From positions 493,427 through 557,426 of the forward strand of contig NW_017803268.1 of the NCBI RefSeq assembly GCF_001625305.1: a stretch of DNA of 64,000 nucleotides, in the 5' to 3' direction. Origin of the DNA: Branchiostoma belcheri (lineage: Eukaryota > Chordata > Leptocardii > Amphioxiformes > Branchiostomatidae). A program made the position numbers and the translations under genes. Positions 22,785 through 33,800 of this stretch are shown one piece after another; position 1 is the first letter of the stretch; each line of letters begins with the position of its first letter. The notes below the pieces were generated by a model, which was not told the DNA's origin, ran no database searches, and saw nothing but the letters and a program-made list of their open reading frames with translations.

Positions 22785-23205
22785 TTGACCTTTAAGTACG
22801 AGGTTATCAACCCTCTTAAGAGTAGAAGAACATTAAGGGCGGGTAAACAGCACAAAGCTACAGACGCAGACACATTAACGACCTTGGCGACATTGGTTAA
22901 GACTGGAGTGTTTGCTGTAAGTATAGACGATATACACGATATCTCTATCGCAGAGTGGAACTCACTGTCACCAAGTACAGTAGGGGCATTATCATTAGAT
23001 AGCTTTAAACAATGTCTAGAGTTAGATGTTGAAGGATTAGGCGTAACAAGTCGATCGGTGTAATGTAGCTAGCTGCCGCCGCGCCGTGTGCCAGCGAAGC
23101 TGGTGTGTTACGCCGAAGGGTGGTTATACCAGCTATACAGATACAGAAGCTGGTGTGTTACGCCGAAGGGCGGTTATACCAGCTATACAGATACAGATAC
23201 TTGTA
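22785..23205 (+). mobile_element. CR1-like LINE 3' fragment and duplicated 3' tail
   Basis: A 92-codon frame (22785-23063) ends with SIAEWNSLSPSTVGALSLDS and FKQCLELDVEGLG, the conserved CR1-type C-terminus. Its first half does not fit the family and may be a fused foreign piece. The 3' UTR (GCCGCCGCGCCGTGTGCC, GGTTATACCAGCTATACAG) is followed by a tandem copy of its last ~55 bp and an ATACAG tail. Same family as 13130-13720 and 35432-35680. Confidence 0.75.
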
Positions 23206-23418
23206 CAGACGTCTATATTGTACCGGTAGATAGCACTACTTGTGACGGGGACATGCCGTTATCACTGCTGCACTTCAGAACACTTTTTCAGAACACGGTT
23301 TTTTGACAAGTAAAGTGGTGGGAAGTACTTGGGTGGCAGGAGGTTCATTCTTTATCTTACTTCAAGTGAAGGGTTGTACTGTAAAATGAAGGGTGTTGAA
23401 TACATAGTCACTTCAACA

Positions 23419-23426
23419 CATGAACA

Positions 23427-23471
<45 letters not shown>

Positions 23472-23511
23472 CACATGCACACAGCAACATGTATACACAC
23501 ACACACAAACT

Positions 23512-23550
<39 letters not shown>

Positions 23551-23678
23551 TGCACACAGCAACATGTACACACACACAAACACACATAAACATAAGCAAA
23601 TACGCACGCACGCACACGCTCACACTAGCAAACATGAACACACACACACAAAAATACAAACGAACACACAAACAAACG

Positions 23679-23746
<68 letters not shown>

Positions 23747-23768
23747 TGCACACTGACAAACTATATAG

Positions 23769-23819
<51 letters not shown>

Positions 23820-23985
23820 TGCACACTGACAAACTATATAGCTATACACACATACACACAACACACATAAACAAACAAAAAAACAAACAAACATATACAC
23901 ACGTACCACACACGCGCGCGCGTACGTACACACACACACATACACATACACAGGCACATACAAACACACACACACACACAACCTA
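23419..23985 (+). repeat. (CA)n-rich tract, ~570 bp
   Basis: Compound CA repeat with interruptions. GCACACTGACAAACTATATA occurs twice inside (about 23748 and 23821), so unequal exchange has duplicated segments. Frames of Thr-His and Cys-Val across it are artefacts. Confidence 0.97.
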
Positions 23986-24324
23986 TTCTGGTTTTATTAT
24001 TCGCACACATAGAACACAAATTCACATTGTTAATACATACAAACACGTGCCATGACCAAGCACTTTCCCATGTCTGGAGTTGTTGCTAGTCCCCCGTACC
24101 AAGTGTTCAGAAGAGGCACTTGAAGTTCACACACAAAGGCAACACTTTCTTCAGTCGTGTCTCAAGATGACAGACTTAGTACTCAAGTAGTTAATAAATC
24201 AAGTACAGAACATACATATAAAAGTCCTCAGAATGGACACAGGTCTATGGCTGAGTTTAAATACGTTTCAAGTCTGTCAAAGATTGAACAAACAGAGTAA
24301 CAATCCTCCTTTGTTTTGCTGATA

Positions 24325-24476
24325 ACCATTGTGCCCTTGGGAAAGGCACTTTCCTCACTTCGCTCAGGTGAAAATGAGTATTTGTATTGTCCCCTATGTT
24401 GGTGGTGGCATTAATATAAGTTGAAAAAAAACTTGAGTGTGCCGTCACTACGTCTTGTGATTATATATTGGAATAA
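24325..24476 (+). mobile_element. SINE 3' part
   Basis: GTGCCCTTGGGAAAGGCACT body, then CTTGAGTGTGCCGTCACTAC and ATTGGAATAAAAC at the 3' end. The tRNA-like head is missing. It matches the minus-strand copies at 25690 and 30341. Confidence 0.75.
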
Positions 24477-24694
24477 AACAAAAAGAAGCACTGTTAAAGA
24501 GTATATCTAAAATGTTACAGGTATATATATCGCAGTATATGTATACGAATGGCCTCTAAGAAAAGGTCATTGTTGAGTTGTAGACGTTTTAATTATGTTT
24601 CTCACTCTACCGAAGCAATGGCAGTACAGTTCAGTACTTTGACACCAATAAAACACAAGCTAAATCATCTGGAAAACACCTGTTCTCCACTTAA

Positions 24695-25232
24695 GGCCAC
24701 AGCAAGTAATTTTTATGGATGACATCAGCGCGTGCATTAATTTTCGCCTGATTTTGAAAAAAAAAAACAAGAAATTTTGTTGCTCTCTGACAGTGGTCAA
24801 CATGCCAAAAATGGGCAAAGATGTCTGTTGGCATGCCGGAACGTGGATGGCAGATAAATACAAGGAGAGGAAACAAGACAAGGCTCTGATTTAATGTTTT
24901 GCCTTTTACTTTGATGCAGTGATGTTTTCCATACCTTTTTATATATGTGATAGTGCCTGTGTATATGTGATTTTCCCACTAAATCAAAACAACTTATACA
25001 ATGCTTGATTACTTTAATTTTTCAAAATTGATTCAGTGAGAAATGGATGTTGTAATAGTTGGCAATAAGCTCAGCACAATATAGATATCATTTCTTGTTT
25101 AAGGTTTATGATGTCAGAATTTGAAAATGTAGGAATCTTGTGTTTTTGGCCCGTCTTGTTTTTTTTTCGCCCTATCGCATTAAATTTGGAGTCTGCGGAG
25201 GATGTCAGCCATAGAATTTACTTGCTGTGGCC
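24695..25232. mobile_element. Harbinger-like MITE family E, copy E3 (long form)
   Basis: GGCCACAGCAAGTAATTTTT / TTTACTTGCTGTGGCC termini, TAA on both sides (24692-24694, 25233-25235). It has the same long interior as E1. Confidence 0.88.
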
Positions 25233-25689
25233 TAAACTCACATGTCGGAAACAAAAAAGAAAAAAATACTATCAGTGAATGTCAGCAACCCTACCTTTGT
25301 ATGTACAGGTGTGGTATCGTGACTGATATATACGTAAGACTACTGTCAACAATATACGCCCTGGCATATATATTTACAGATAGTCTTACAGCTGCTCGCT
25401 AAACTTAATTAAGTTTTCAATCGTCTCCTTTTCTAGTCTGTTTGTTGTAAGCTACATTTTCTTGGCAAGATAGCTTTCAAAACAAAATGTGTAAAGGTAG
25501 AACAAAAATATATCTTATGACTAAAATTAATGACTTCACAATAGTAAAATTATGTGAATTTAATATTTTAGTTGCTTTACAAAGAGAGAAGAAATCTTTA
25601 AGACTTATATATAGAGTGTAGTACCTAGGATTTTTTAGATATTCTTTTACACTATTACTATGTTTGTTGCACAGTATTCATATATATAT

Positions 25690-25941
25690 ATTTTTTTTAT
25701 TCCAACATGTAATCACCAGACGTGGTGACGACACACTCAAGTTTTTTCAACTTATATTAATGCCGTCACCAACACAGGGGACAAATACATGACAGGACAA
25801 TACTCATTTACACCTGAGCTAAGTGAGGAAAGCCGTGTAAAGTGCCTTTCCCAAGGGCACAAGATCGGTGGCATGTCAGGACTCGAACCCGGGACTCTTA
25901 GTTCCGAGTCGAGCACTCTGCCGCTACGCCACACGACCCCA
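25690..25941 (-). mobile_element. tRNA-derived SINE, complete, minus strand
   Basis: On the minus strand: head GGGGTCGTGTGGCGTAGCGG, box B GGGTTCGAGTCC, body AGTGCCTTTCCCAAGGGCAC (as its inverse) and 3' end TGTTGGAATAAAA. The target duplication TATTCATATATAT lies on both sides (about 25675-25687 and 25944-25956). Confidence 0.88.
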
Positions 25942-26407
25942 TATATTCATATATATGTGCATCGTAAGTATGTATTTAGAACCATTGGCATAAATTTTCA
26001 CTTAAAGATTGATTGATTGATTGATTGTATATTGTTGTCTATCAACGTCCAGTGTATTACTTGATAAATAGAGGGCTAAGTTTACCATGTCAGAAAAATA
26101 TACACAACTTGTCAAGATCGCAAACACAGGCGAGTCTTCAAGTTTAGATAGCTCTACCAACAACAAAGCACTTCTGTTAAATCCGCTTATGGGAAAGAAA
26201 AACACAGGAAGAGATTTAGGAAGAACTAAGAACAACAAGTGCATTCTAGTTACTACAGACGAAGCTGTGAAAGAGAGGATGGGGTAGACATGCACACTTA
26301 AGACCTAAACTTACTTGAAGACCTAAACAATATTATTACAAGCTTAACGTTACAGAGATAGCGCAATGTTCAATGTTTTAATAAATGAAAGACCTTTTTA
26401 ATATTGT

Positions 26408-26990
26408 ACATTGATGTCTTGGGGTCGTGTGGCGCAGTCGGTAGCGCGTTCGGCTCACACCCCAGAGGTTGCGGGTTCGAACCCCACCTTGTGCACCGAT
26501 CTTGTGCCCTTGGGAAAGCTCTTTACACGACTTTCCTCACTTCACTCAGGTGTAAATGAGTACCTAGCTTCGGTTAGGGACGTCCCTCGGATAGGACGTA
26601 AACTGGAGGTCCCGTGTTTGAGGAGAGCCACACCTCGAGCACGTTAAAGATCCCACCACACCTTTCGAAAAAGAGTAGGGGCATGCCCCGGTGTGCGATG
26701 GTACAAACACTACTGTACGGAGTTGGTGATTCACTTCAAATCACCCGGACAGAGGCCTGGCGACCTCCGTCTTGTATAAGCCACATGGTGATTAACATCA
26801 TTCACCCGGACGGAGGCCTGGCGAACCCCGTCTGTACCAGCCAAAATCTTGGAGAGGAGATAGGCGCCGCCAAGATTATAAGCCTACTGAAACATCGTGG
26901 CAAGTCCAGACATGCTGCTGGCTGCCATGATGCCCCTACGACCGCTCACGGTTATGGAACTTACATACATACATACATACATTGATGTCT
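26408..26990 (+). mobile_element. Full-length tRNA-derived SINE with (ACAT)n tail
   Basis: Element 26420-26978 lies between 12-bp direct repeats ACATTGATGTCT (26408-26419 and 26979-26990). The head GGGGTCGTGTGGCGCAGTCG (box A-like) and GCGGGTTCGAACCCCACC (box B-like) derive from a tRNA. The body carries GTGCCCTTGGGAAAGC and CCCGGACAGAGGCCTGGCGA with a second, similar word. The end is a CATA repeat. It encodes no protein. Confidence 0.9.
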
Positions 26991-26994
26991 CGAA

Positions 26995-27310
26995 GGGATA
27001 GGACAACTATCATATGAACACCCCTTTTTAAATTCATACTTACAAGTCAATTATAACATTATTGTGTTATGGGAGGGGGGTGCACTATACAAATCACTTT
27101 AATATTGTTGCTATATGTGTATATGTGTTGTTCTGAAATATATAACGCCACATTGTCCTTGACCTTTGTGCATTGTTTTAAAAATAATTAAACGTAGCAA
27201 ACAGCAAATATAGGAAAGTATAAGACAACAATATACGAGTTATTATAGTTTTATTTGTACAAACTACATACAATTTTCATATTTTACAAACTTAAGCCGT
27301 ATATACTATA
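26995..27310. other. AT-rich, no gene recognised
   Basis: Nothing supportable beyond scattered short frames. Confidence 0.35.
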
Positions 27311-27401
27311 CTAATATACACTATTGTTACGCACAAGTAAGAATACGGTGTTCAGGTATGCTGATGAAGGTCAGACATCCACGCACGTGAACAATATTCG
27401 T

Positions 27402-27467
27402 AGGAAATTCAAACTCTACTACTGGATATTCTCCGTAATTTATCCAATAGTAGAGTTTGAATTTCCT
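27402..27467. repeat. Hairpin with ~25-bp arms
   Basis: AGGAAATTCAAACTCTACTA and its inverse TAGTAGAGTTTGAATTTCCT are separated by 26 bp. The block lies between two similar flanks (ACACTATTGTTACG at about 27320 and 27508). Confidence 0.85.
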
Positions 27468-27768
27468 ATAGTTGTTCAGGTATTTTCAGGTATGTTTATA
27501 TGTCTATACACTATTGTTACGTACATGTAACGGTGCATGTGTACAGGTATGTACAGGTGAGTTAGGTTACACCTGGACGTAAAGGTGACGACGTGTCCTT
27601 GACCGCCCGCCTTTGTGTCGTGTGTTTGTTGTGTTTGTAGGTTTCCGCTGTGACATGGGAGGTTGGGAGGAGGTCGGGAGGTTACCGTGGTGTCATCGTG
27701 CTGTTGACGTGTTAGTAAGGGATTACTTCAACCACGCGTGTCTGTGAGTGTCTTTTGACTTTCTGTGA

Positions 27769-27997
27769 TAGCCTCTATCAGGCCTTGGAAGTGGTCCCTA
27801 CCAGACTAACTACGCTGGCTATATATAGGAGAATATTTGCCAGGGGAGTTTGGCCGCCTTGTAGGTTTGACTGGCCACACAGTTAGGAGGGAAAGAAACT
27901 ACCTCCCCGCGGCCGGACTCCCTTGGCCAATTATTTTACTCTCTTTTTTGGCAAATTCTACGATCCGTATTCCCGTAGGAAGGCCTGGTGGAGGCTA
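27769..27997. mobile_element. Foldback MITE family B, diverged copy B6
   Basis: TAGCCTCTATCAGGCCTTGG left, AAGGCCTGGTGGAGGCTA right, with a GGCCGCCTTGTAGG-type centre unlike the other B copies. Confidence 0.65.
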
Positions 27998-28118
27998 CCT
28001 TGGAAGGGGCTGTGCTAACATTTTGTTCGGTGTTTTCTGTAAATCTAGATACATCAATCAACTTAACGGTTTCGATCAAAACATTTTGGAGAGTTTTCAA
28101 GAAGTAAACGGTAACCAC

Positions 28119-28326
28119 TAGGCTCTACCAGGCTTCAGAAACGGCTGAAAGAGTAGAAATTGGCTAAATGGACTGATAACATACCGAGGGAGTTGTTATG
28201 CTAAAGGAGTACAGTTTGCCGCACCCTAAATGTACTCTCTAGCGGACCAACTCCCTCAGCGTGTTATCTCTCTATTTGGCCGATTTCTACTCTTTCCAGC
28301 CGCCTCCCGATGCCTGGTAGAGGCTA
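28119..28326. mobile_element. Foldback MITE family B, copy B7
   Basis: TAGGCTCTACCAGGCTTC left, GATGCCTGGTAGAGGCTA right, full arms. Confidence 0.8.
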
Positions 28327-28356
28327 CGTGCCAGTGTGTCCTTTGACATTCTGTTA

Positions 28357-28570
28357 TAGCCTCTACCTGGCTTTGGAAGCGGCTGGAAAAAGTAGAAATT
28401 GGCCAAATAGAGAGATAACATGCCAAGAGAGTTGGTCCGCTAGACAGTGCCGTTTGCCTTCGGGTGCGGAAAACTGTACTCTCTAGCGGACCAACTCCCT
28501 CGGTATGTTATCTCCCTTTTTGGCCAATGTCTACTCATTCCAGCCGCCTCACGATGCCTGGTAGAGGCTA
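28357..28570. mobile_element. Foldback MITE family B, copy B8
   Basis: TAGCCTCTACCTGGCTTTGG left, GATGCCTGGTAGAGGCTA right. The centre TTGGTCCGCTAGACAGTG / CTCTCTAGCGGACCAA is inverted. Confidence 0.82.
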
Positions 28571-28602
28571 CGTGTCAGTGTGTGTCCTTTGACAATCTGT
28601 TG

Positions 28603-28680
28603 TAGCCTCTACCAGGCTTTGAAAGCGGCTGGAACCAGTAGAATTTGGCCAAATAGACATGCCACAAAAGTTGGTGCGCT
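28603..28680. mobile_element. Foldback MITE family B, left arm only (B9)
   Basis: TAGCCTCTACCAGGCTTTG followed by the first ~75 bp of the family. The right arm is absent. Confidence 0.65.
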
Positions 28681-28699
28681 ATAGCATATATAGGAGTAC

Positions 28700-29370
28700 A
28701 TAGGAGTACATTGAAACTAAAAGGTAATACATGCAACATCTAAAGCATGTAAACTTCTTTCTTAAGTTAGAAATTTTAAAAAAAGTTTGTAACTCACAAC
28801 GTTAATTGACTAATATCGTTAAAGCGAACAACAAGTGTTTATCTGTGTTGTTTGTTTTTGTCTTAACAAGGAATTAACGTATCACCATCAAATAGCACTG
28901 TCATTTCCGCATTAATATTTTCATAGCCTTAATTTTACCCTCTATAATAAATGTTTCAAAAACATCCAACCCATTAACATTTACGTAATAGGTCTAAGGG
29001 GTTGATAAAAAGTACCTAGTAAGCTATGTCAAACATGTATATTACTTTCTCAAAGATTAAAGTTTAGAATGAAACCTAGTAACATGTATGTGTGTAAATC
29101 TGATTTAGAACGGTTTAAAATACCAGTCGCACTAACAACCCAATGTAAAAACCCTTTGTTAACACACAATCCACTCTCTTGTGTTGCAAGATAAATTACC
29201 AAAATTAAAGTCCACTTCATTTTTCTGTCCACCAGCTAACAAAGAGACATCAATCTAAGTGCTACACTATTTTATTACATTCCGATCGTGTTTGATACAT
29301 AAAGAATTTATCAATAAGCTTTTAAAGTGGACTTTGTCCATGCGATTGTGTATGTATGTAGTTGTTGTTA
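28700..29370. other. AT-rich, no gene recognised
   Basis: Only chance-length frames. Confidence 0.35.
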
Positions 29371-29374
29371 CGTT

Positions 29375-29565
29375 TAGCCTCCATAGCATGCCAAAAACTG
29401 GGGGTCTTCAGGGTCTTTGGGATCTTTTATGTGCTATTTTCATGATTGCATATAGACAAAATAGCCGGCCTGGTTGAATTACCCCCGTTTTTTTAGAACT
29501 GGGCTAATCAGAAAACAGCCGAAGACCACCAAACCCCCAGTTCTATAAGCCTGCTACGGAGGCTA
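29375..29565. mobile_element. Foldback MITE family A, copy A2
   Basis: TAGCCTCCATAGCATGCC left, GCTACGGAGGCTA right, with inverted ACTGGGGGTCTTC / CCAAACCCCCAGTT blocks. Confidence 0.82.
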
Positions 29566-29587
29566 ACGTCCGTACAGTCAGTGACCT

Positions 29588-29962
29588 GTTTCATCCAGAA
29601 CCGTGCTTTATCCAGAACCATGCTTAGGTACGGTTCTGGATGCTCCACTCGTATCCAGAACCGTGCTTGGGGCAAATTTACGTTCTTGGATACGCGGAGA
29701 CTACTACTAGTATCCAGAACCGTGCCTGATCCTAACCCCAACCCATTCAGGCATAGAAGTAGATAGGCACGGTTCTGGGTACGGTACGAACCGTGCTTTA
29801 TCCAGAACCATGCTCAGGAACGGTTCTGGATGGTCCACGCGTATCCAGAACCGTGTCTGGGGCAAATTTACGTTCTTGGATACGCGGAGACTATCCAGAA
29901 CCGTGCCTGATCCTAACCCCAACCCATTCAGGCACTGAGAACTAAATAGGCACGGTGCTGGA
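29588..29962. repeat. 190-bp tandem duplication rich in an inverted 14-bp motif
   Basis: Two copies offset by 190 bp (AACCGTGCTTTATCC at 29599 and 29789). The word ATCCAGAACCGTGC or its inverse GCACGGTTCTGGAT, with small changes, occurs about eleven times in both orientations. Confidence 0.9.
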
Positions 29963-29964
29963 TA

Positions 29965-30335
29965 CGATAGACCATGTGGTTGTGTAGTAACGCAGCTGAC
30001 TACAAAGAATGTTCAACTTGCAGTGGTGATAACAGATTTGCTGACCGGCTGGCCTTAAGAGGCCATATTAACTAAACACGATTTGTACACACTGACATGG
30101 TTCTTATGTAATAATCAATAAAAACTGTAATTTTTCAATAAAAACTGAGTTTTTGGGAACAAAACGCGTTTATATATAGGTTTATGAAAATTGAATATAG
30201 AATTTGATTAATTTTGATGATTAGTTAGGTAGTGTTTCTTTTTATCAAAATATCTTATACTATACATACTATACTATACATAGCTCATACGTATGAATTG
30301 CTTTTGTTTCTTTTGCAATGGACGCCAAAGTTCGC
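29965..30335. other. No gene recognised
   Basis: AT-rich single-copy-looking sequence. Confidence 0.35.
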
Positions 30336-30340
30336 ATACT

Positions 30341-30581
30341 TTTTTTATATTCCAACATGTAATCACAAGACGTGGTGACGGCACACTCAAGTTTTGTCAA
30401 CTTATATTAATGCCGCCTCCAACACAGGGGACAATACAGTACTCATTTTCACCTGAGCGAAGTGAGGAAAGTCGTGTAAAGTGCCTTTCCCAAGGGCACA
30501 AGATCAGTGGCATGTTAGGACTCGAACCCGGGGCCTCTTGGTCCCGAGTCGAGCACTCTGCCGCTACTCTACACGACCCCA
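30341..30581 (-). mobile_element. tRNA-derived SINE, minus strand
   Basis: On the minus strand it runs from a GGGGTCGTGTAGAGTAGCGG head through box B GGGTTCGAGTCC to a TGTTGGAATATAAAAAAAG-like 3' end. Nearly identical in layout to the copy at 25690-25941. The target duplication is not clear. Confidence 0.82.
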
Positions 30582-31124
30582 CAGACTTTGTGTACAGGTA
30601 TGGGACGTCCGGTGAAACTGTACCTAGACTATACTTGTCAGTAAACAACCACGCTATACAGACCCCAAGCACGATGACTTTACCGTATATATAGTTGCGG
30701 TGGTAGTCTGTTGGTGTGACAACAAACATATGTGAATGTACGTCCGGGTTCTTTCTACTTCTGGAAAGACTACGGTCTTCCTGTTTAAACCTTGGCACCC
30801 AGAACTATTTCATGGCAGTATAAAATATAGATTTTTAATCTCAATCTTCTAGTTATTCTTTAATGTAGTAATTATATAAGTTGAATCAACCCTATGCCAT
30901 AGCATACTGTTATCTTTGAGGTAAAATGCGATGTTGCTAATGGAAAATGGTTACTTGTTTTGTATAGTAGCTATAGGCTGGTTCTAGCTATTTATTGGTG
31001 GTACCACAAAATAAAAGGACTCCACACAGAGCTTGCTTTGGGGGGATATTTCGAATGCTTCAAGTATGGAATGATGATGAAAATGTGCTACGAAATAGCA
31101 GTAAATATTAATATCAGACAGATT

Positions 31125-31190
31125 TCCTCGTCCAGAATATTTTGTTTTTGTTCCGCAGTTTTGTCGTTCTTGCATTGGATGCCTTTAACT
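31125..31190. repeat. Family K terminal fragment
   Basis: CCAGAATATTTTGTTTTTGT then TTGCATTGGATGCCTTTAA, the right terminus of family K including TTAA. Confidence 0.5.
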
Positions 31191-31199
31191 TATTTAGAA

Positions 31200-31460
31200 A
31201 GTCAGTGACAGTGGAGCCGTCACCGACACTTAAGCATGAAAAATCACCGCCGGAAAGAGCGCTGTCAGTCACGGGCAATTTGCTCCCGAGGAACGCGGGA
31301 CTGGCCGGCCTGTCGCGCCGACATGAACGCGTCTGTCACCGGACTGTCGGAACTCAGGAAGCAAGTTTAGCAAGTTCTACTCCACAAGACCAGAAACACA
31401 CAGGGAGCCGTGACGTCAGCGTGATGTGTGCCCATGGGTCAGTGACTCCCAATGGGTAGC
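31200..31460 (+). promoter_or_regulatory. CpG-rich block with a CRE-like palindrome
   Basis: GC-rich compared with its surroundings and carries TGACGTCA at 31411-31418, the full cAMP-response element consensus. A + strand frame crosses it (stop at 31459), but I do not recognise the protein. No transcript feature is visible, so the role is only suggested. Confidence 0.2.
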
Positions 31461-31579
31461 CTTCACGCAGGCTTCGCTACGGATGACCTTTTCTTGTTGC
31501 CGTTTTTTTCTAAAACAGAGAATTTTCTGATGTCGCTCGTTTAAAAAACATAGCCTCATAAATTATGGGAATTAGATTA

Positions 31580-31935
31580 TGATTTGCATATTGTCATTTG
31601 ATTATATCAAGCATCTATTACGCTACCTACATGACCCTAGAGTTCCAGAGCAAGCCGCTAGGGGGCCTAAATTTAGGTCATTTCTTTCCGAGCACAAGAG
31701 CTATCTACCATCCAAAATTCGTGACCCTAGCACGTTTCGCTGCAGTACCATAACAAGCCGCCAGAGGGCCAAAATCTAGTCATTTCGAGGTCTCACCAAG
31801 ACCTACCCACCTCTGAAATATCATGACAATCCATCCAAGTCTTTTCGAGTTATGTTGTTGACAGACGGACACACACCGACCCACACACAAACGAACGCCA
31901 CCCACAACATAACCTTCTTGGCGAAGGTAAAAAAA
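31580..31935 (+). repeat. Interspersed repeat family N, copy N4
   Basis: CCAAAATTCGTGACCCTAGC, CCGCCAGAGGGCCAAAATCT and a CACACAAACGAACGCC stretch, ending in the hairpin ACCTTCTTGGCGAAGGTAA. It matches N2 on the opposite strand. Confidence 0.7.
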
Positions 31936-31939
31936 ATGG

Positions 31940-33795
31940 CAATCACAACAGCCAAAACTGCAGCCGTAGTGGGGCCTGCTTACGAGGCTAACCACAAAAG
32001 TCGTGTTGACTCAGCAGCCAATCAGGTGACGCGTTGAAGACCCTCCGGCCGGTGGGTGTTCAGCTATGGGAAGAGACCTCAGGGTCGTGTGTACGCTACC
32101 GGTTGGAGGAGAGCACTTGTCGTGTGATGTCTGTCAAGGATACACATCAACCCAGCCTAGCCGCGAGACACCACTAATTACCAAGATCTCAAGCCAGGAG
32201 GGTCGGCTGCTGTACGTGTACGTACCCCCGAGGCCACCGTACGGTGTCAAGCAGTCTGCCGGCGGGAATGTATTTCCTACCGCCTCATGCGGGTCAAAGA
32301 CTTCGGTATCCCCGAGATTAGCGTAGAGGTGTGCTGCAGGACAGAACCACGCCAGGAATTTTCGGAAGGACACAGACCAATACCTCAGCCAGGACATTAA
32401 AGGATAAACCTTGGAATCCTCAGTGTTAGAACCGCTAGACGAAAAAACGTGGACGCCCTTGTGTTGGACGAGTTTTTTTAGGCTTGGCTGGTCTTTCAAG
32501 CAAGTGACTAGACTGTGTCTGACCGGCGATATATATCTTGTTCTCTAAGACATATTGGGAACAGACTTTAAGTCACCTCTGCAACAAGAGGGCATCTTCA
32601 AGAATACCATCACATCTTCTGTGTCCAATTGAAGACGGCAGTGGCAGAGACAAAGACACAACACAACAGTTCCAACACCTTAAGGTAAGTGACTGTTTAT
32701 GATTTAAAACCCTTGCGTTGGCAAACCCTCTTACTCTTAAGCTGATCAGCCAACTAGTTCGTATAGTTTTTTCCTCGCTTGATGAAACATCCTTCAGTGA
32801 GTTGATGACAAAACCAGCCGAAACCAAATATTTGAAACTCCCGACCGTGTTTCACACTTGCCTGTAATATGTAGCTCGGTAGGGGTCTGACACGAGGTGG
32901 TATGTCTTACTACTTACTGTTTTACTGTATTTGCAGCTTACGGTATTAACAATTTAATCCGGTACGGTCTTTCTCAGCAGACACAAGTACTCCTTGTTTA
33001 GTAAAAAAGTCGGCTATCTGTTGTACGAGACAACTAATTAGGCTCCTGTGTTTGTCGAGGGGCAGTTGTGTGGAGGTCGGTAGGGTTTGCACACATACAC
33101 ACGGCTTCCCAGGCTAGAGCAAATAACGGGGCCTTTCAAACTCTGTCACGCCACATGTTGTTACCGGCTTTACCGCAAAACCTCACGAGTCAAAGCGGGC
33201 TAGCCCCAACTCACGAGCGGGGAACTAGTCAAGATTTCTAGCGTTGATAGGCGTAGACTTAGACTGAGAAAAATGAGTCATCTGAAAGGCACTGGCCCCA
33301 AAGTTTTGGTTTGCTGAGAGTTGGAGTGCAGTTTACGCTTCCGAAAGAAAACACTTGTGGGGTAGGCACTCCCGGACAAGGAGAGCGTTTCATTTGTCTT
33401 TCTCTGGCAGATCTAGGACAGGTGTACTCAAGAATTGTTTTCGACAGGTTGACAGTGGGGTACACATGCGAAAGAGCTGTAGAAGTCATTGTTAATGAAT
33501 GAACAACATCTGGAAGAAAAGTAGGGCGACTTGTGTTTGACCACGTGGGTTTTTCATCTGCAGTTGGAATCGACGGCGAAAAACAGGTGCTTGCTGTAGT
33601 TGTTGTTACAATTGTAGGGACCACAAAAGTAAACATGGCGTATTGAAAGCATATCAATCACGGCAGTTCTTATCTTTGTGCCCCAGACAGGTTGACTACA
33701 GGTGGAGTGACGGCAGAGTTCGGCGGACCACGTCGAGCAAGATTCGGGCGGATGCAAAGAATCAAGCCCCTGGAGCCGCAGGTAGGCTTTGAAAA
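31940..33795 (+). other. Upstream flank of the GTPase gene; possible untranslated exon ending at 32684
   Basis: The base composition is higher in GC than the rest of the window between about 32030 and 32460, but no conserved frame is recognised. CCTTAAG|GTAAGTGA at 32682-32692 is a strong donor-type sequence and could close an untranslated first exon. This is inference; I cannot identify its acceptor. Confidence 0.25.
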
Positions 33796-33800
33796 GCCGG

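Larger units (their letters stand above)
27735..28690 (+). repeat. Tandem cluster of family B foldbacks with a repeated spacer
   Basis: Four family B elements (27769-27997, 28119-28326, 28357-28570, 28603-28680) in one kilobase. A spacer of about 30 bp, GTGTCnGTG...CCTTTGACnnTCTGTTnTAG, precedes three of them (27741, 28327, 28571), so part of the cluster grew by tandem duplication of spacer plus element rather than by independent insertion. Confidence 0.8.

Noticed and set aside
23420-24055. 211-codon Thr/His frame and Cys/Val frames on the other strand
   Set aside because: Produced entirely by the (CA)n tract; open in several frames at once.
26420-26490. tRNA gene from the box A and box B-like words
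   Set aside because: The cloverleaf cannot be completed, and the sequence continues into a SINE body with its own target duplications.
33259-33657. 132-codon minus-strand frame upstream of the GTPase
   Set aside because: Overlaps a + strand frame of similar quality, and the composition gives no family signal.
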